Below the pieces are notes generated by a model. That model was given only the letters and a program-made list of their open reading frames with translations. It was not told the origin of the DNA and ran no database searches. The position numbers were made by a program, and so were the translations under genes. 64,000 bases of DNA from Beaufortia kweichowensis (lineage: Eukaryota; Chordata; Actinopteri; Cypriniformes; Gastromyzontidae): contig CM032817.1 in assembly GCA_019155185.1 (NCBI GenBank), positions 4,148,974 to 4,212,973 of the forward strand, given 5' to 3'. The first letter of the stretch is position 1. Each line of letters begins with the position of its first letter. Positions 21,305 through 32,100 of the stretch are shown in pieces.

Positions 21305-24300
21305 GTTTGTTTTTCTTAATTTTCCTTAAAAATGTTATTGTTTAACCAACAAATATGCGATGTGTTCAGAGTTACACGGTAGTGTGACATGAATAAATGT
21401 GTGAATTTAATATTTAGTCTGTTTACATGAAACTGTATTTTAACTTGAAATGTCATTCAGAATAACCATAATATTACAACTATTTATTTAGATATTTTAA
21501 GTAAGTGATTAAGTAACTGTTGCAGCTGTGATTACTTTATGATTAGACAATACTTTACATTAAGGTTGTATTTGTTAACATTAGTAAATGGATTAGCTAA
21601 CATCAACTAACAATGAACAATATATTTTATATATACTACAACATTTAAAAGGGACTATATTGTACTTACTCCAGGTACATACATGGTACTTAGTTTGTAC
21701 CTCTAGAAAAGTGCAACGTAATAACGGGCACTTACTTATACTGTATAAATGACAACTAATAACAAACACTACTGTACATACAAATGTATATAGTTGGTAA
21801 GTGTTGTTTTTTAACAAATGTTTTTTGTGTTATGCTGTTTATGTGTCATTTTGGGTTGATTTTATGCTAAATAAATAAAAGGGAAACACATGTTGAGTTG
21901 AAAGTAACACAAAATGTGTTGTCTTTAACTTAACACAGTTGTCCCTAACTAGGCACACCTTGTGTTATTTTTAAGAGTGTAATAACAGACACTTACTTAT
22001 ACTTGTATGTATTCCATCTATAATTGTATGTATGGGTTATTCCATCAAATATTAATACATCTGTTAAGTCTTCTTAAATAAATTTAGAAAATGAATATGA
22101 CATTTTCTGTGCAGTATTCAAAGTTTGACAACATATTTTGCATATTTTTGTTATTTTCTGCAAATACAAGCAATGTATTAAGTCAAAATTTGGGGAAAAT
22201 GTTGTCAGTAGTTAACAGAATTAAACAAAAATTATTTAACCTAAACTGAAAATCATTTTGGAGTGGTCTTTTATTTTTTTTGCAGAGCTGTATGTTCATC
22301 ATGTTTATGTTGTAGGTGTTTGGTGTGGATGGGACATCAGTCTGCCCAACAGGATTGAAGCTCTGAGTGGATCCTGTGTGATCATAAACTGCAGATTTGA
22401 TATTAACAACACATATAATTCTTATCTCACTGACACTGCTGCAGGGGCATGGTACAGAAATGGGACCAAGGATCTAGTGTTTCATTCAAATAATCCTAGC
22501 ACTTTTAAAGGGAATATAACTGGAAATTTAAAAGACAAGAACTGTACCACCATCTTTAATGATGTTGGTTTAAATGACAGTGGCATATTTTGGTTCAGGA
22601 TTGAGAGTACTGGTAATCTGAAATGGACCTTCAAGAATAAATCTGTTTCAATACATGTGATCGGTGAGTGACTTTATGACTTAAAATGATTGTAAATTAC
22701 AGATTGTAAATTAGCACAACACAAAATCTGCATCTTATATATGCAAAAATGCAGAATGCTTTGATTGGGAAATAACTAATAAGTTTCTAATCTGAAAAAT
22801 GGCATTCCTTGTAACATTCCTAGTTACATATATTAAGTATATCTGTGTGCATTTCAGATTCTCCCTCAAACCCACAGTGAAGATGTTTAAGGATCAGATG
22901 GAGGTTCAGGAGGTGTTGGAGGGGAGCTCTGTGAATCTGCGCTGCTCTTCTCAGACTCTCTGCTCCTCTTCTCCACCAACTCTCACATGGAGCTCCACTG
23001 ACAAACTCCAACTCAATGGGAACAGCAGACTACAGGAGAATCAAACTGAGATCATCTCTGATCTGAACATCACTGCTTCCGCACTTCAACATGGAGTCAC
23101 TTTCATCTGTACTATAACCTACCAGCTAGAGACCAGAAACACAACAGCACAGAACAACATCACATTATTTGTTCAGTGTAAGAGTAAATCTATTTGAACT
23201 TGTTGACCATGTGGTGGTAAACTACATAGTGATACCCTGAATATGTTTTTTTCCACAGATGCTCCAAAAAATACATCAGTGTCTGTGTTTCTATCTGACA
23301 CTATACTGGAGGGCAGTTCAGTAACTTTGACCTGCAGCAGTGATGGAAATCCAATAGTGCTCAACTACACCTGGTACAGAGAGAATGGAGGACAGCTGCA
23401 GACTGGACAAAATCTAACCTTTAATGTGGTTAATCGTACACAAACAGGACGCTACTACTGTCAAGCCAGAAACCAACATGGCACCCAAAACTCATCAGTG
23501 TTTCTGGACATTCAGTGTGAGTATTTTCCTGTCTTCAGTTATTAGTAATAATAATAATCATTATAAAAATCTAATACAATAACATTTTTGCAGGTATTAG
23601 TCTTCCTGCTGGTATTGTGTTCTTTGTGCTGATTGGAGTTGCTGCTGGAGGTTCAGTAATGATAATCTTGTGTATCATTATATATCTTTGTAAACGGTGA
23701 GCACATAATGTATAACAATACAGACACGTTAACAAAGAACATTATAGCTTAGTGAGATCAACATTTAATCACATTCATGAAGCACATTTGGTTCAGGAAT
23801 GTTAATGTTATTTTGTTTTTGAAAATTGAAGTTTAATATGCTCTAAGAACACTCAAAATTTACTCTGCAAACAGTAAATTTACTCCATAGATACTTTTAT
23901 AAAGCTACATTTTCATTGGATTTCTGATGTCAGAAGCCTAAACTCATTAACATTATGCATTTACACTTCAACATCACCTGTTTGTTGGTTAGCATCTTTT
24001 CCTCTCCACTTATAATAATGCAATGAAAAAATAGCACAGATAATAATATTAATAACCACCTAAAGAACTACATAGTAAAATTTACTATATTTTTGGGACA
24101 TCTTTTTCAGAAAGGAAAACTGCTTATGCTCAAAGGCAAGACGGAAAGACATCACTGGACTTAATTCAACTGATGGGGTGAGTTAAACTAACATACAAAC
24201 TTACACAACCTGTGGATAAATTCACAAAACTTTTTAAGCCCAATTCACACTGATCTGACAAACACCAACTGCCAGCTTTGAATGTTGTTTATTAATGACA

Positions 24301-24745
24301 TTTATCTCTGCTATACATCACTGACTCTACATTGTTGTTCTTTTATTATGTTGTTCTACAGGACAATGCATCCCTCTATTATTCCTCCATTGACTTCAAA
24401 AACACCAAAAGAGAGTCAGAAGAGATCAGGGGCATTTCATCACTTACTACAGATTATACTATTGTCCAACATTATTCAGAACAAGAGGAAGAAAAGAGTT
24501 ACGTGTCAAGCATTGACCATCAGACCGACACCACCATCTCAACAGCTCAGATAAAGCCCAAACCACAGCAGACCGGCCAAACCACAGCAGACAGTGTTGC
24601 AAGAGAAGCAGATACTGGCATGAGTACAGACACTGCTACAAAGCAAATTTACCCAGAATTGCTCACACAGTCGGATGACGTTTCTGATCTTTATGCCCAA
24701 GTAAAACGTTGTCACCCGAAGAACAAAAAACAGGTGACTTTCTAG
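21259..24745 (+). CDS. Siglec/CD22-like receptor, gene D (3 Ig domains, ITIM/ITSM tail)
   Basis: Seven coding exons: 21259-21304 (signal peptide), 22316-22663 (V-set), 22878-23177 (Ig 2, using the downstream acceptor), 23259-23516 (Ig 3), 23594-23696 (membrane helix), 24111-24177 and 24362-24745 (tail). They sum to 1506 nt, 501 residues, with no stop and matching phases. The V-set keeps the sialic-acid arginine in WFRIES (AGG 22597-22599). The tail has LYYSSI (ITIM), TDYTIV (ITSM), IYPEL and LYAQV, so it is expected to recruit SH2 phosphatases such as SHP-1/2. The short ectodomain resembles CD33-type Siglecs while the exons are nearly identical to those of genes A and C. It is the best-preserved gene of the cluster. 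Confidence 0.8.
21548..21990. repeat. Teleost interspersed repeats in the gene D first intron
   Basis: 21550-21630 is a second copy of the 7365-7445 family (tttacattaaggttgtatttgttaacattag). 21880-21985 (gttgagttgaaagtaacacaaaa ... gtgttatttttaagagtgt) resembles another abundant cyprinid repeat. Confidence 0.5.
22316..22663 (+). CDS. Gene D V-set exon
   Basis: 348 nt, open. GVWCGWDISLPNRIEALSGS shows the two bases (CT) missing in gene A. SCVIINCRF, NCTTIF and WFRIES complete the Siglec pattern. Confidence 0.8.
22858..23177 (+). CDS. Gene D Ig domain 2 exon (start uncertain: 22858 or 22878)
   Basis: Like gene C, 320 nt from the ancestral acceptor is out of frame. 300 nt from cccacag at 22877 is in frame. 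Only about three bases differ from gene C in the 300. Confidence 0.7.
23259..23516 (+). CDS. Gene D Ig domain 3 exon
   Basis: 258 nt. Starts like type 2 (LEGSS) and finishes like type 1 (VVNRTQ, HGTQNSSVFLD) of gene A, a mosaic. Confidence 0.8.
23594..23696 (+). CDS. Gene D transmembrane exon
   Basis: 103 nt, VFFVLIGVAAGGSVMIILCI helix with YLCKR stop-transfer end. The ggttcagtaatgataat stretch is the counterpart of gene B's fused exon. Confidence 0.75.
24111..24177 (+). CDS. Gene D first cytoplasmic exon
   Basis: 67 nt, RKENCLCSKARRKDITGLNS, donor gtgagt. Confidence 0.7.
24362..24745 (+). CDS. Gene D terminal tail exon
   Basis: 128 codons including stop. Four tyrosine motifs (LYYSSI, TDYTIV, IYPEL, LYAQV) and a basic end KNKKQVTF. 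Confidence 0.75.
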   Translation, partial: DNASLYYSSIDFKNTKRESEEIRGISSLTTDYTIVQHYSEQEEEKSYVSSIDHQTDTTISTAQIKPKPQQTGQTTADSVAREADTGMSTDTATKQIYPELLTQSDDVSDLYAQVKRCHPKNKKQVTF

Positions 24746-24896
24746 CATTTATTGTAAAGATATGTTACCACTGTATGCTACGAGAGTTCTCTACTGTGGC
24801 TGTTTGCATTTATTAACAATAGGATAGTACAGAGAGACGGGGATTGATGGGGGATGCAGCAGGGTCATCCTCACGGCCACAGGCTCCCACATGAAG

Positions 24897-24902
24897 AATA
24901 AA
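24897..24902 (+). terminator. Poly(A) signal of gene D
   Basis: AATAAA about 150 bp after the stop codon. Confidence 0.55.
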
Positions 24903-25308
24903 ATGAATGTAGATTTGCATGATTTTAACTTTGTTTCAATGTCTGTCTGTGTGTAACATTTTTCTGTAGTTTTTCTTAGTGTCGTTCTATTATTTGTCCT
25001 AATTTTTGTGATATCATTTAGTTACTCAAAGATTTGTTTAAATGTTCAGAAAATTGTCTATTATAAAATGTACATTTAAATTTTGCTTTGCTTTGCTTTA
25101 TTCTGTTTCAGTGCATTAGATGAAGTGTGTAAATTGTGTGTGTAAATTTAAAATAATAATATTTCATTACAATTAAAATGTTTTTTTATATTCACCGTAC
25201 TGTGACAACTAATTTGTTTTTATGTATTTGTTTTTATGCACAAATGCCAAACGAGTCTGAGATGCATTTCCTCTCTGTGTGTGTAAAATGTGTGTTTTTA
25301 AACTTACA

Positions 25309-25400
25309 CAGGAAGTACTGGACTAGTACATTTGATGCATGTCAGTATATGTGTCAATGTCAGTATATGTGTGATGTTCCCACATTACAGTTTCACTGTA
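25309..25400 (+). promoter_or_regulatory. Orphan copy of the Siglec-cluster promoter block
   Basis: caggaagtactggactagta is identical to the gene C promoter, followed by cagtatatgtg, gttcccaca and cagtttcact (25388-25397). No Ig exon follows. A relic of a lost gene or an enhancer. Confidence 0.55.
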
Positions 25401-25526
25401 CAGTTTAATTTACAGTTTAAAGTCATTACAGTTTAAACCAGCAGTTGTTTCAGTATAAAATCCAAAAAAACAATAATTGCAACATTTTAATATACTTTTA
25501 GGATATATATATATTGCACTGGTTGG

Positions 25527-25606
<80 letters not shown>
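25527..25606. repeat. (ATCT)n microsatellite
   Basis: About 20 perfect tetranucleotide units. Confidence 0.95.
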
Positions 25607-27640
25607 GTATAAACTGTCGCCAGTTCATACTTTTACAATATTTTATAATAATTAAACATTTTTTAACATTTCAACTTACTTTGTATTACAATAAACTCTA
25701 TTAATTAAAGCGTTTAATCTCCTGATTCTATATACATTTTCACTATAAGAGCAATAAGCTTCATAATATCTCAAGACTCATGGTTGATAATGTGACTGCA
25801 GCATTTTAAAGGCAACAGCGCCCTCTTGTGCCGTTTTAGGGTTTTGCCAAATGTGCAAAACGTAGTCTATACAAGAAACACTGTGTATATATTTTTAAAA
25901 CATATATACTGTGTATATATCAAAAAAACATGTTGTGTGTTTTTTACAACATAGCATGTTTTATATTGTAGGTTGATTAGAAATTGATTGGCTAGAAGAT
26001 AGAAGTGTTGAACCATTTAGAAAGGCTGCAAATGTGGACTTTATACCCTTTGCTGTAAATAGCATTATGTACAAAATGTTTGAAATAATATTTATTGAAA
26101 AATAGTAGCTTTGCAAACTTTAATACATCTTGCACCTTGTGTGATTGGCTGATTGAGGCAGCTGGAGATTACAGAGACGATCAATCACATCTCCACGTTA
26201 CAGATGCACGGCAGTAACACACACACACATGCTGAAGGTGGGAAGTTGCTAATTACTTGAACAAACTGTGGTGTATGCAGACGCTCTAATCAGCGCTCAG
26301 TACAGAGGCAGTTCATCATATCTGTGTGTGGGGAAAGGTAATTACAGGCCAGTGTCACAGACTGTGCATGTATCTGTATATGATGTGGAGTGCTGGAAAA
26401 ACTCAGAGGTTGAGCTGAGTTTATGGGGATCAATTGTAATAAGTGTGAGAGCAGTACAAGACGTTTTAAGATTGTTTAAGATGCAAACATTGCTGTTTGC
26501 TGTTGTAAAGCTTTTCAGTGCAGACAAAAAGAAAAATGACATCAACCAATCATCGCTTCAGACTTTTGGCACACAGTACATTTGGTAAGAAAACACAGTG
26601 GTAATGTGGTGCATGAATTTAACAAGTACACAATGCAATCTTGTGGTGCAATACAACATTTCAGATTAATATCAAAGTGTAATATTTATTCATTACTCAC
26701 AAACATTGATCATATCTGTTCCAAAAGCCAGATGAATCAGATCTGCCTCCTAAGAAATAAAAGGATATAAACATGTTTTTACAAACATATAGTATATAAA
26801 GAAACAGCATAAGGAAGGCTCAATCCTAAATCTATTTTACAGACTTTTGTTCCTGCTTGTCTCTTTTATTTTAGCTTTAATACTGTACATGGGATAGCAG
26901 GTTCAGGTATACAGGTGTATAATTTTTAAGGATTATAAGGGTAGGAAATAGCTGGGTAGAGAGGCTTATACTTTACCTTATTTGTACAATATATACATTG
27001 TATGATAAATGTTATTTCGACTGAATGTCAAATGTTTGGGGGTTTGATAACAATAATCATAGAATGCGGTTTTAAATATAGTTTATATGCCCTTTCAGAT
27101 AACAATATTTTTTTATTATTATATTTATTTCGTTCCATTTGCAAAGAAAGAAGAAGCAAAAAACCCTAAATGTTACATATATTTTATAAATATAAACAAA
27201 ATACAATTTTCGATACAAATGTAAGAGATGCTTTGCTACAGCTGATTATTTATTGACACCAAAACAAACAGCGGAAACTTTAACGGAAGTACGTTTCCTG
27301 CGTGACGTGACAACAGTACCTGACGCTACCTTTCCCCCTTTTTATGGACGTTTTTGTAAAACTACTAAAAGCCTCTTATTCTCTTATTCTCTTACGCTAA
27401 TATGGCATGTTATTGTCATGTACGTAGTGATATTTGCATGTTAATGACGTAATATTATTGGTGTTGTGACAAACGTTTACATTAACCTGAATGTCACGGG
27501 AGAAACCCTGAGGTAAATCTTCTGCGTGGCCGAATATTCATCCCTGTTAAGATATAATTACTTATTACTTATTATTATTATAATTACAATTATCGATATT
27601 TTCCTCACCTCAAACAGAAAATAATGTAGCCTAAACGATC
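25607..27640. other. Intergenic DNA
   Basis: AT-rich, no exon with recognisable homology. A block near 26140-26345 is less AT-rich and ends in a donor-like gtaatt but nothing identifies it as a gene. Confidence 0.45.
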
Positions 27641-27654
27641 ATTTGTGTCAACAA

Positions 27655-27913
27655 ACTCACCTTTCACAGTCAGACCGCGAATACGTTGTTACTAAGACAA
27701 CAGCGCCGCGCAGCGGTCACGCGCACGTTCGCAGGCACGAGTGTTGGGTTTGGCCCCGGCGAGCGGGTGGCTGGCTGACAGGTCCGCGTGAGGGACGGAC
27801 AGGAGTGACAGCCGCTCTCGGACCTCCGGCCGGATTAGACTAATACCTCCTGGAAGGAGCTGCAACGAGGCTTCCTTTAAAGCATCTTCGCCGTTGCCTG
27901 GACCCGCTGACAG
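27655..27913 (+). promoter_or_regulatory. CpG-rich promoter and first exon of an unidentified transcript
   Basis: Sudden rise in G+C and CpG (gcgccgcgcagcggtcacgc) in an AT-rich setting, ending in a donor gacag|gtaaaagg at 27913. No ATG is visible in the putative exon. The TSS cannot be set from sequence. Confidence 0.5.
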
Positions 27914-28631
27914 GTAAAAGGCTTTTGTGAAATTCGCTGCTTGTGTTTGAAAGGTGCATGATGCGAAATAACGGGACTCACCGACTTGCGCACAGATTGT
28001 AAACCTTAGGAAAGGTGCTGCATGCATTCTTGTTTCATCCTGTGGTACAGTTTTTAAGTGAAGTGCATTGAAGTGAATTTAACGTCAACGTCGCATCTCA
28101 ACTGTTGCCGAATTAGTGATGCTTATCCTAAACACGAACCTTATCAGGCACTGCAATTAGAAGAAGGTGGAGGGCAGTGGTTTTTAAAAAGTGTAAATAT
28201 TGAGGGAATTTATGGGATCAGTTCTTCACATGGATCTTTTTCCTGACAGATTTTTCTGTTAAATTGCATTGTTGTTTTTTTGAGCGTAAATTTTTGACTT
28301 TCTTTAAATGTGCTCATATTTATACACTTGAAAGTGTTGGTCAAGACGTGCGCAGGAACATTGGTTTCTCTCCGTGTCATCGTAGAGCCGAGATATTGCC
28401 ATGCTAATTTTTTGTATGTTTTAAATGAAAATAATGCAGGTGAGGGTCTTTAGAATCTATGTTTTCTGTGTTATCTATGTTTGTATAATATATTTTTCTA
28501 GATTCTGCTTCATCTATGTCTCTTATTTTATCTAAGTTTCTTTTCTATATCTTTTTTGGATATAGCTCACTACCCTCTCAAAGTTACATTCTGCAGTGTT
28601 ACTAACACCTGTATTGTTTATCTCCCATTAG

Positions 28632-28950
28632 CATTATCCTGAACCTCCTGGGCATTTGTGTGAAGCTGTGGTGAATCATGGACTGAATCCAGAGATGTTC
28701 TTCACACTTGGTCATGGAGAGTCACGCATGATCAACAAGGACGTGGACCTTTCCATTTAAACTGAAATGCAGGACATACATGGACACACACATATACTTT
28801 TTGCCCATCAGGACTGTGTTTTTGTGACTTATATAAATATTTTGCAATGGCAGATGGTCCCGTGTTTAGACTCCGGATTTATGTTTATAAAATAGTTTCA
28901 ATTTATACTTTGGTGAATATGATTGTTTGGGTGTAATAAAATAATACTGC
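28632..28950 (+). ncRNA. Probable terminal exon of the unidentified transcript
   Basis: Acceptor cccattag, then a frame open from the acceptor for 42 codons, in which the first ATG (28695) would give a 21-residue peptide starting MFFTLGHGES and ending at 28760. AATAAA at 28935-28940. In that frame exon 1 ends with TGA CAG, so direct joining gives no longer protein. I do not recognise it. It may be noncoding, a micropeptide, or the end of a gene whose other exons I missed. Confidence 0.4.
28935..28940 (+). terminator. Poly(A) signal of the + strand transcript
   Basis: AATAAA, 167 bp before the opposing signal of cacna1c. Confidence 0.5.
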
Positions 28951-29106
28951 TACTGAACTGAACCTCTGTTTTAAAGATTCACTGGCTGCAAGAATTTAGT
29001 TTCTGTTTGCAACAGCTTTACAATTACACATTTAACAGTTATGTTGTAGTTGGTCAAGACATCATTCAAATGAAGCACGGAAAGGACCAAACCTTAGGAA
29101 ATTCAC

Positions 29107-29112
29107 TTTATT
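29107..29112 (-). terminator. cacna1c: Candidate poly(A) signal of cacna1c
   Basis: AATAAA on the minus strand, the last one before the opposing transcript. Confidence 0.4.
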
Positions 29113-32100
29113 TGCAATTGTTTAATAACATCATTCCTCAGATAAAAATGCAATATTACAGGAATATACAGCAGAGATTAATTTAAAACTTCCTGTCAAG
29201 AACCATACAACCTAAAGATATTTTTTAGTTTTATTTACTGGTAGCGTGCGTTTATAAGCAAGACACACTCTGTCACCAAAGACAGACTGACAGATACAGA
29301 TACAAACTGTACAATCACTTATTTACAAATACAATTTTTTGTTGGTTTTTCATGTCACTTTTTTTTGAAAATAGGAGTAGAAAAAGTGATTGAATCTTCA
29401 GATTTATGTAGCATATTCTTTTTAAAATCTAAATGAACAAATAAAAGAATGATGAAATGAAACAAAAGAGTATCAGCAAAAGTTGAGAAGGGAATGACAG
29501 ACCATGCAGACGTCTCACAGAGGTTTCAATAACACCTCGGATCTAAAGTCGTGTCGAAAGTCCCAAATGTGAATGAATGACCTCTGTGTTTCGTGAGAGA
29601 CCTGAATGACCAGCACTGATGCCTTCAACATCTACCAAAAGCACAACAAGTAACTAATTTAATTCAGCTCAGAAATCTAACGGTCCAAATAAGACTGAAA
29701 TCTTCAGTCCCTCTTGTCTCATCTGCAGATAGATTGTGGTGCTTTAAGGGAACAAAACCCCTCAGTCCTGCCACCCATTAGAGAAAGAGAGAACCACCCA
29801 GACCCAACGAATCAAGACTAGAGCTTCATGTGCCCAACCAGACTTGATCAATCCTCATTACTTCCTTCTCTGCAGAAACAAAGCAGGATGTGATAAAGAA
29901 TAAATTAAAACTTTGTTCATCTCATTCATACATGGACATCTGTGCAATAAATAACTTTTTGAGCTCCTAAATCTTTACTGTTCCGCCCGTTTTCTTTCTC
30001 TCTCTAGTGCTACATTCGCTGGGTGGAACTGGAGGCAGGGAAATGCCAATAGGATTGGTTTACTTTATATAAATACCTCTGCATCCGTTAGGCCTAACGT
30101 ACCCATTACTTAGGTTTACAATGACATTGGTGCACCAAATAACAGAAATAACAATGCTTTTGCATTTTGTTTTTCTGTTTTACCTACTGCAAGACACAAA
30201 TCTGCATGAATTTATCGTCCCACCTGCTGAAATGAAACTATGGCAAGATTGACATTTTGAGCTTAGGGCGAAATTAATATTTACACAACAGCTAAAATCT
30301 ATGCATAAATTAATCCCTTACTCGGATTATGCGTATGATGTGTCAAACTAAATGTGGTTTAAATGTGCAAATTTTGATTATTGCATCACCACCTTAGCTT
30401 TTAGTTTATCGTTAAAACTCATTTACGCACTACATTAACTTATTATAATATCAAATTAACAGTCATATAAAGGAGGACATTGGAGATACGTGCTACACGA
30501 AGGTTAAACCAAAGGGCAAACATTGCACCTGTCCAGGCCTTTTCTGGGTCAAAGGTCAACCCCTCAGCACGCACCTTAAGTCTGACATGCAGGATGAACC
30601 CAGAAACCCCAAGATGGATATTCCTTAATAAATCCACTGACCTGAACGTGCTGGAAATCTTCCACCTCAAAGCAAAAAACCCTCCTTCTTTACTGGGTTC
30701 ATCCAAGTAAAACAAAACAATCACTCTAAAGATAAAAACTAAGATGTCTTGAACAAACCGCTTTACTGTAATGTGTTGTGGATTCCAACATAGTCCATTG
30801 CTGTGCGTTTACTATGAATCGCTTACAAAATTACTGAAAAACCAAAGGATGTTTTCTGGGGGCTTTCCATCTCCAAACTTGAAGCTTTAGATCTGCCTGT
30901 CATCTTTCAGCTCAATCTATTTGCACAACATCTGCTTTTAGGGGAACTTTTACTGCTACAGATGATGAACATAAATGCACCTCACAAGCAATAACAGTCC
31001 ATCAGCGGACCGTCACAAACTCCCTCCGTGTTACCGACTTTGGCTGTTCCCTATAAATTTCAATTCAATAAATATTTCTCATATATTAAAATATATAAAT
31101 AACTTCTGATTCTCTGAGAGAAGAAAAGCTACATTTAAACCATTCGGGGCGGAAAAACACCACTAAAATATTCACTCAAATATTTGGTACCAAGCTTGAG
31201 CATTATACAGCGCTCCGTGTTTCATCAGCTCATCTGCTGACGTGCATTTCATTTAACACAGGGGCTGATTTTGTATAACGAAAGCTCGTGGCTTATCCAG
31301 ACTGTTGTGTATGTGATGTGTACGATTGAAAACAGCAGCTCTGAACAAGCCTTACATCACATGAATAATCTCATTGCACTCCACCCTCAATAAACTCCCA
31401 ACCAAAAGAAGCTACTGCAGTGAATACGAATGATTTACTCTATATTTCTCTATCATAAATTTAATTTCTATCTATACGTATAAGTCACTACATACATTCC
31501 CGAACACTGTTGTGTGTAGCCATTTTAACCCTGACATTCTGCGGATATAGATGAGTTTATATTTTCTCTTTTCGTGTGTTAATTCTTCTCTATAGTCTAT
31601 AAAAATATACAATCATTGGCTAATGAAGGGAGAGTCTGTCGGCTGTGTCCACGTGACTCCAGCATTTCCATGCAAACGCAAACAAATGAAAGAAAAATAA
31701 CAAGCTTAGCTTTAAAACTCAGATCAGTTACATCTCCACCTCAAATGCAGATTGTCCATGAGACATGAAAAATGACACATAAATAATGAGATTTCACTTG
31801 TAGCCTCAAACAAAAGTGAGAGTTAATATCAATGACCGACAATCAAATTAAGTATGGGGGTTTGGCGAGAGGATTTTGCCTTACTGTGATAAAGGTAAGA
31901 GAAGAACGGTGAAGGAATGAAAAGGTAAAAAAGAAAAGAGCAGAGAGTGAAAGAGAGAGAGAGCTGCTCTTGCGTTTCATGCACCATTCAGCTGGATGAG
32001 CACAAGATATGCAAAATCACTTTCGCACCAACGACACATTACTCTCCTCCGCCTGTATTTACACCTTCACGTTTCCTCAATGTTTCAAATGAAAACGAAA

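Noticed and set aside
27692..28027. 111-codon minus-strand frame over the CpG-rich exon
   Set aside because: CpG-rich DNA has few stop codons. No recognisable protein, and the splice signals point to the + strand.
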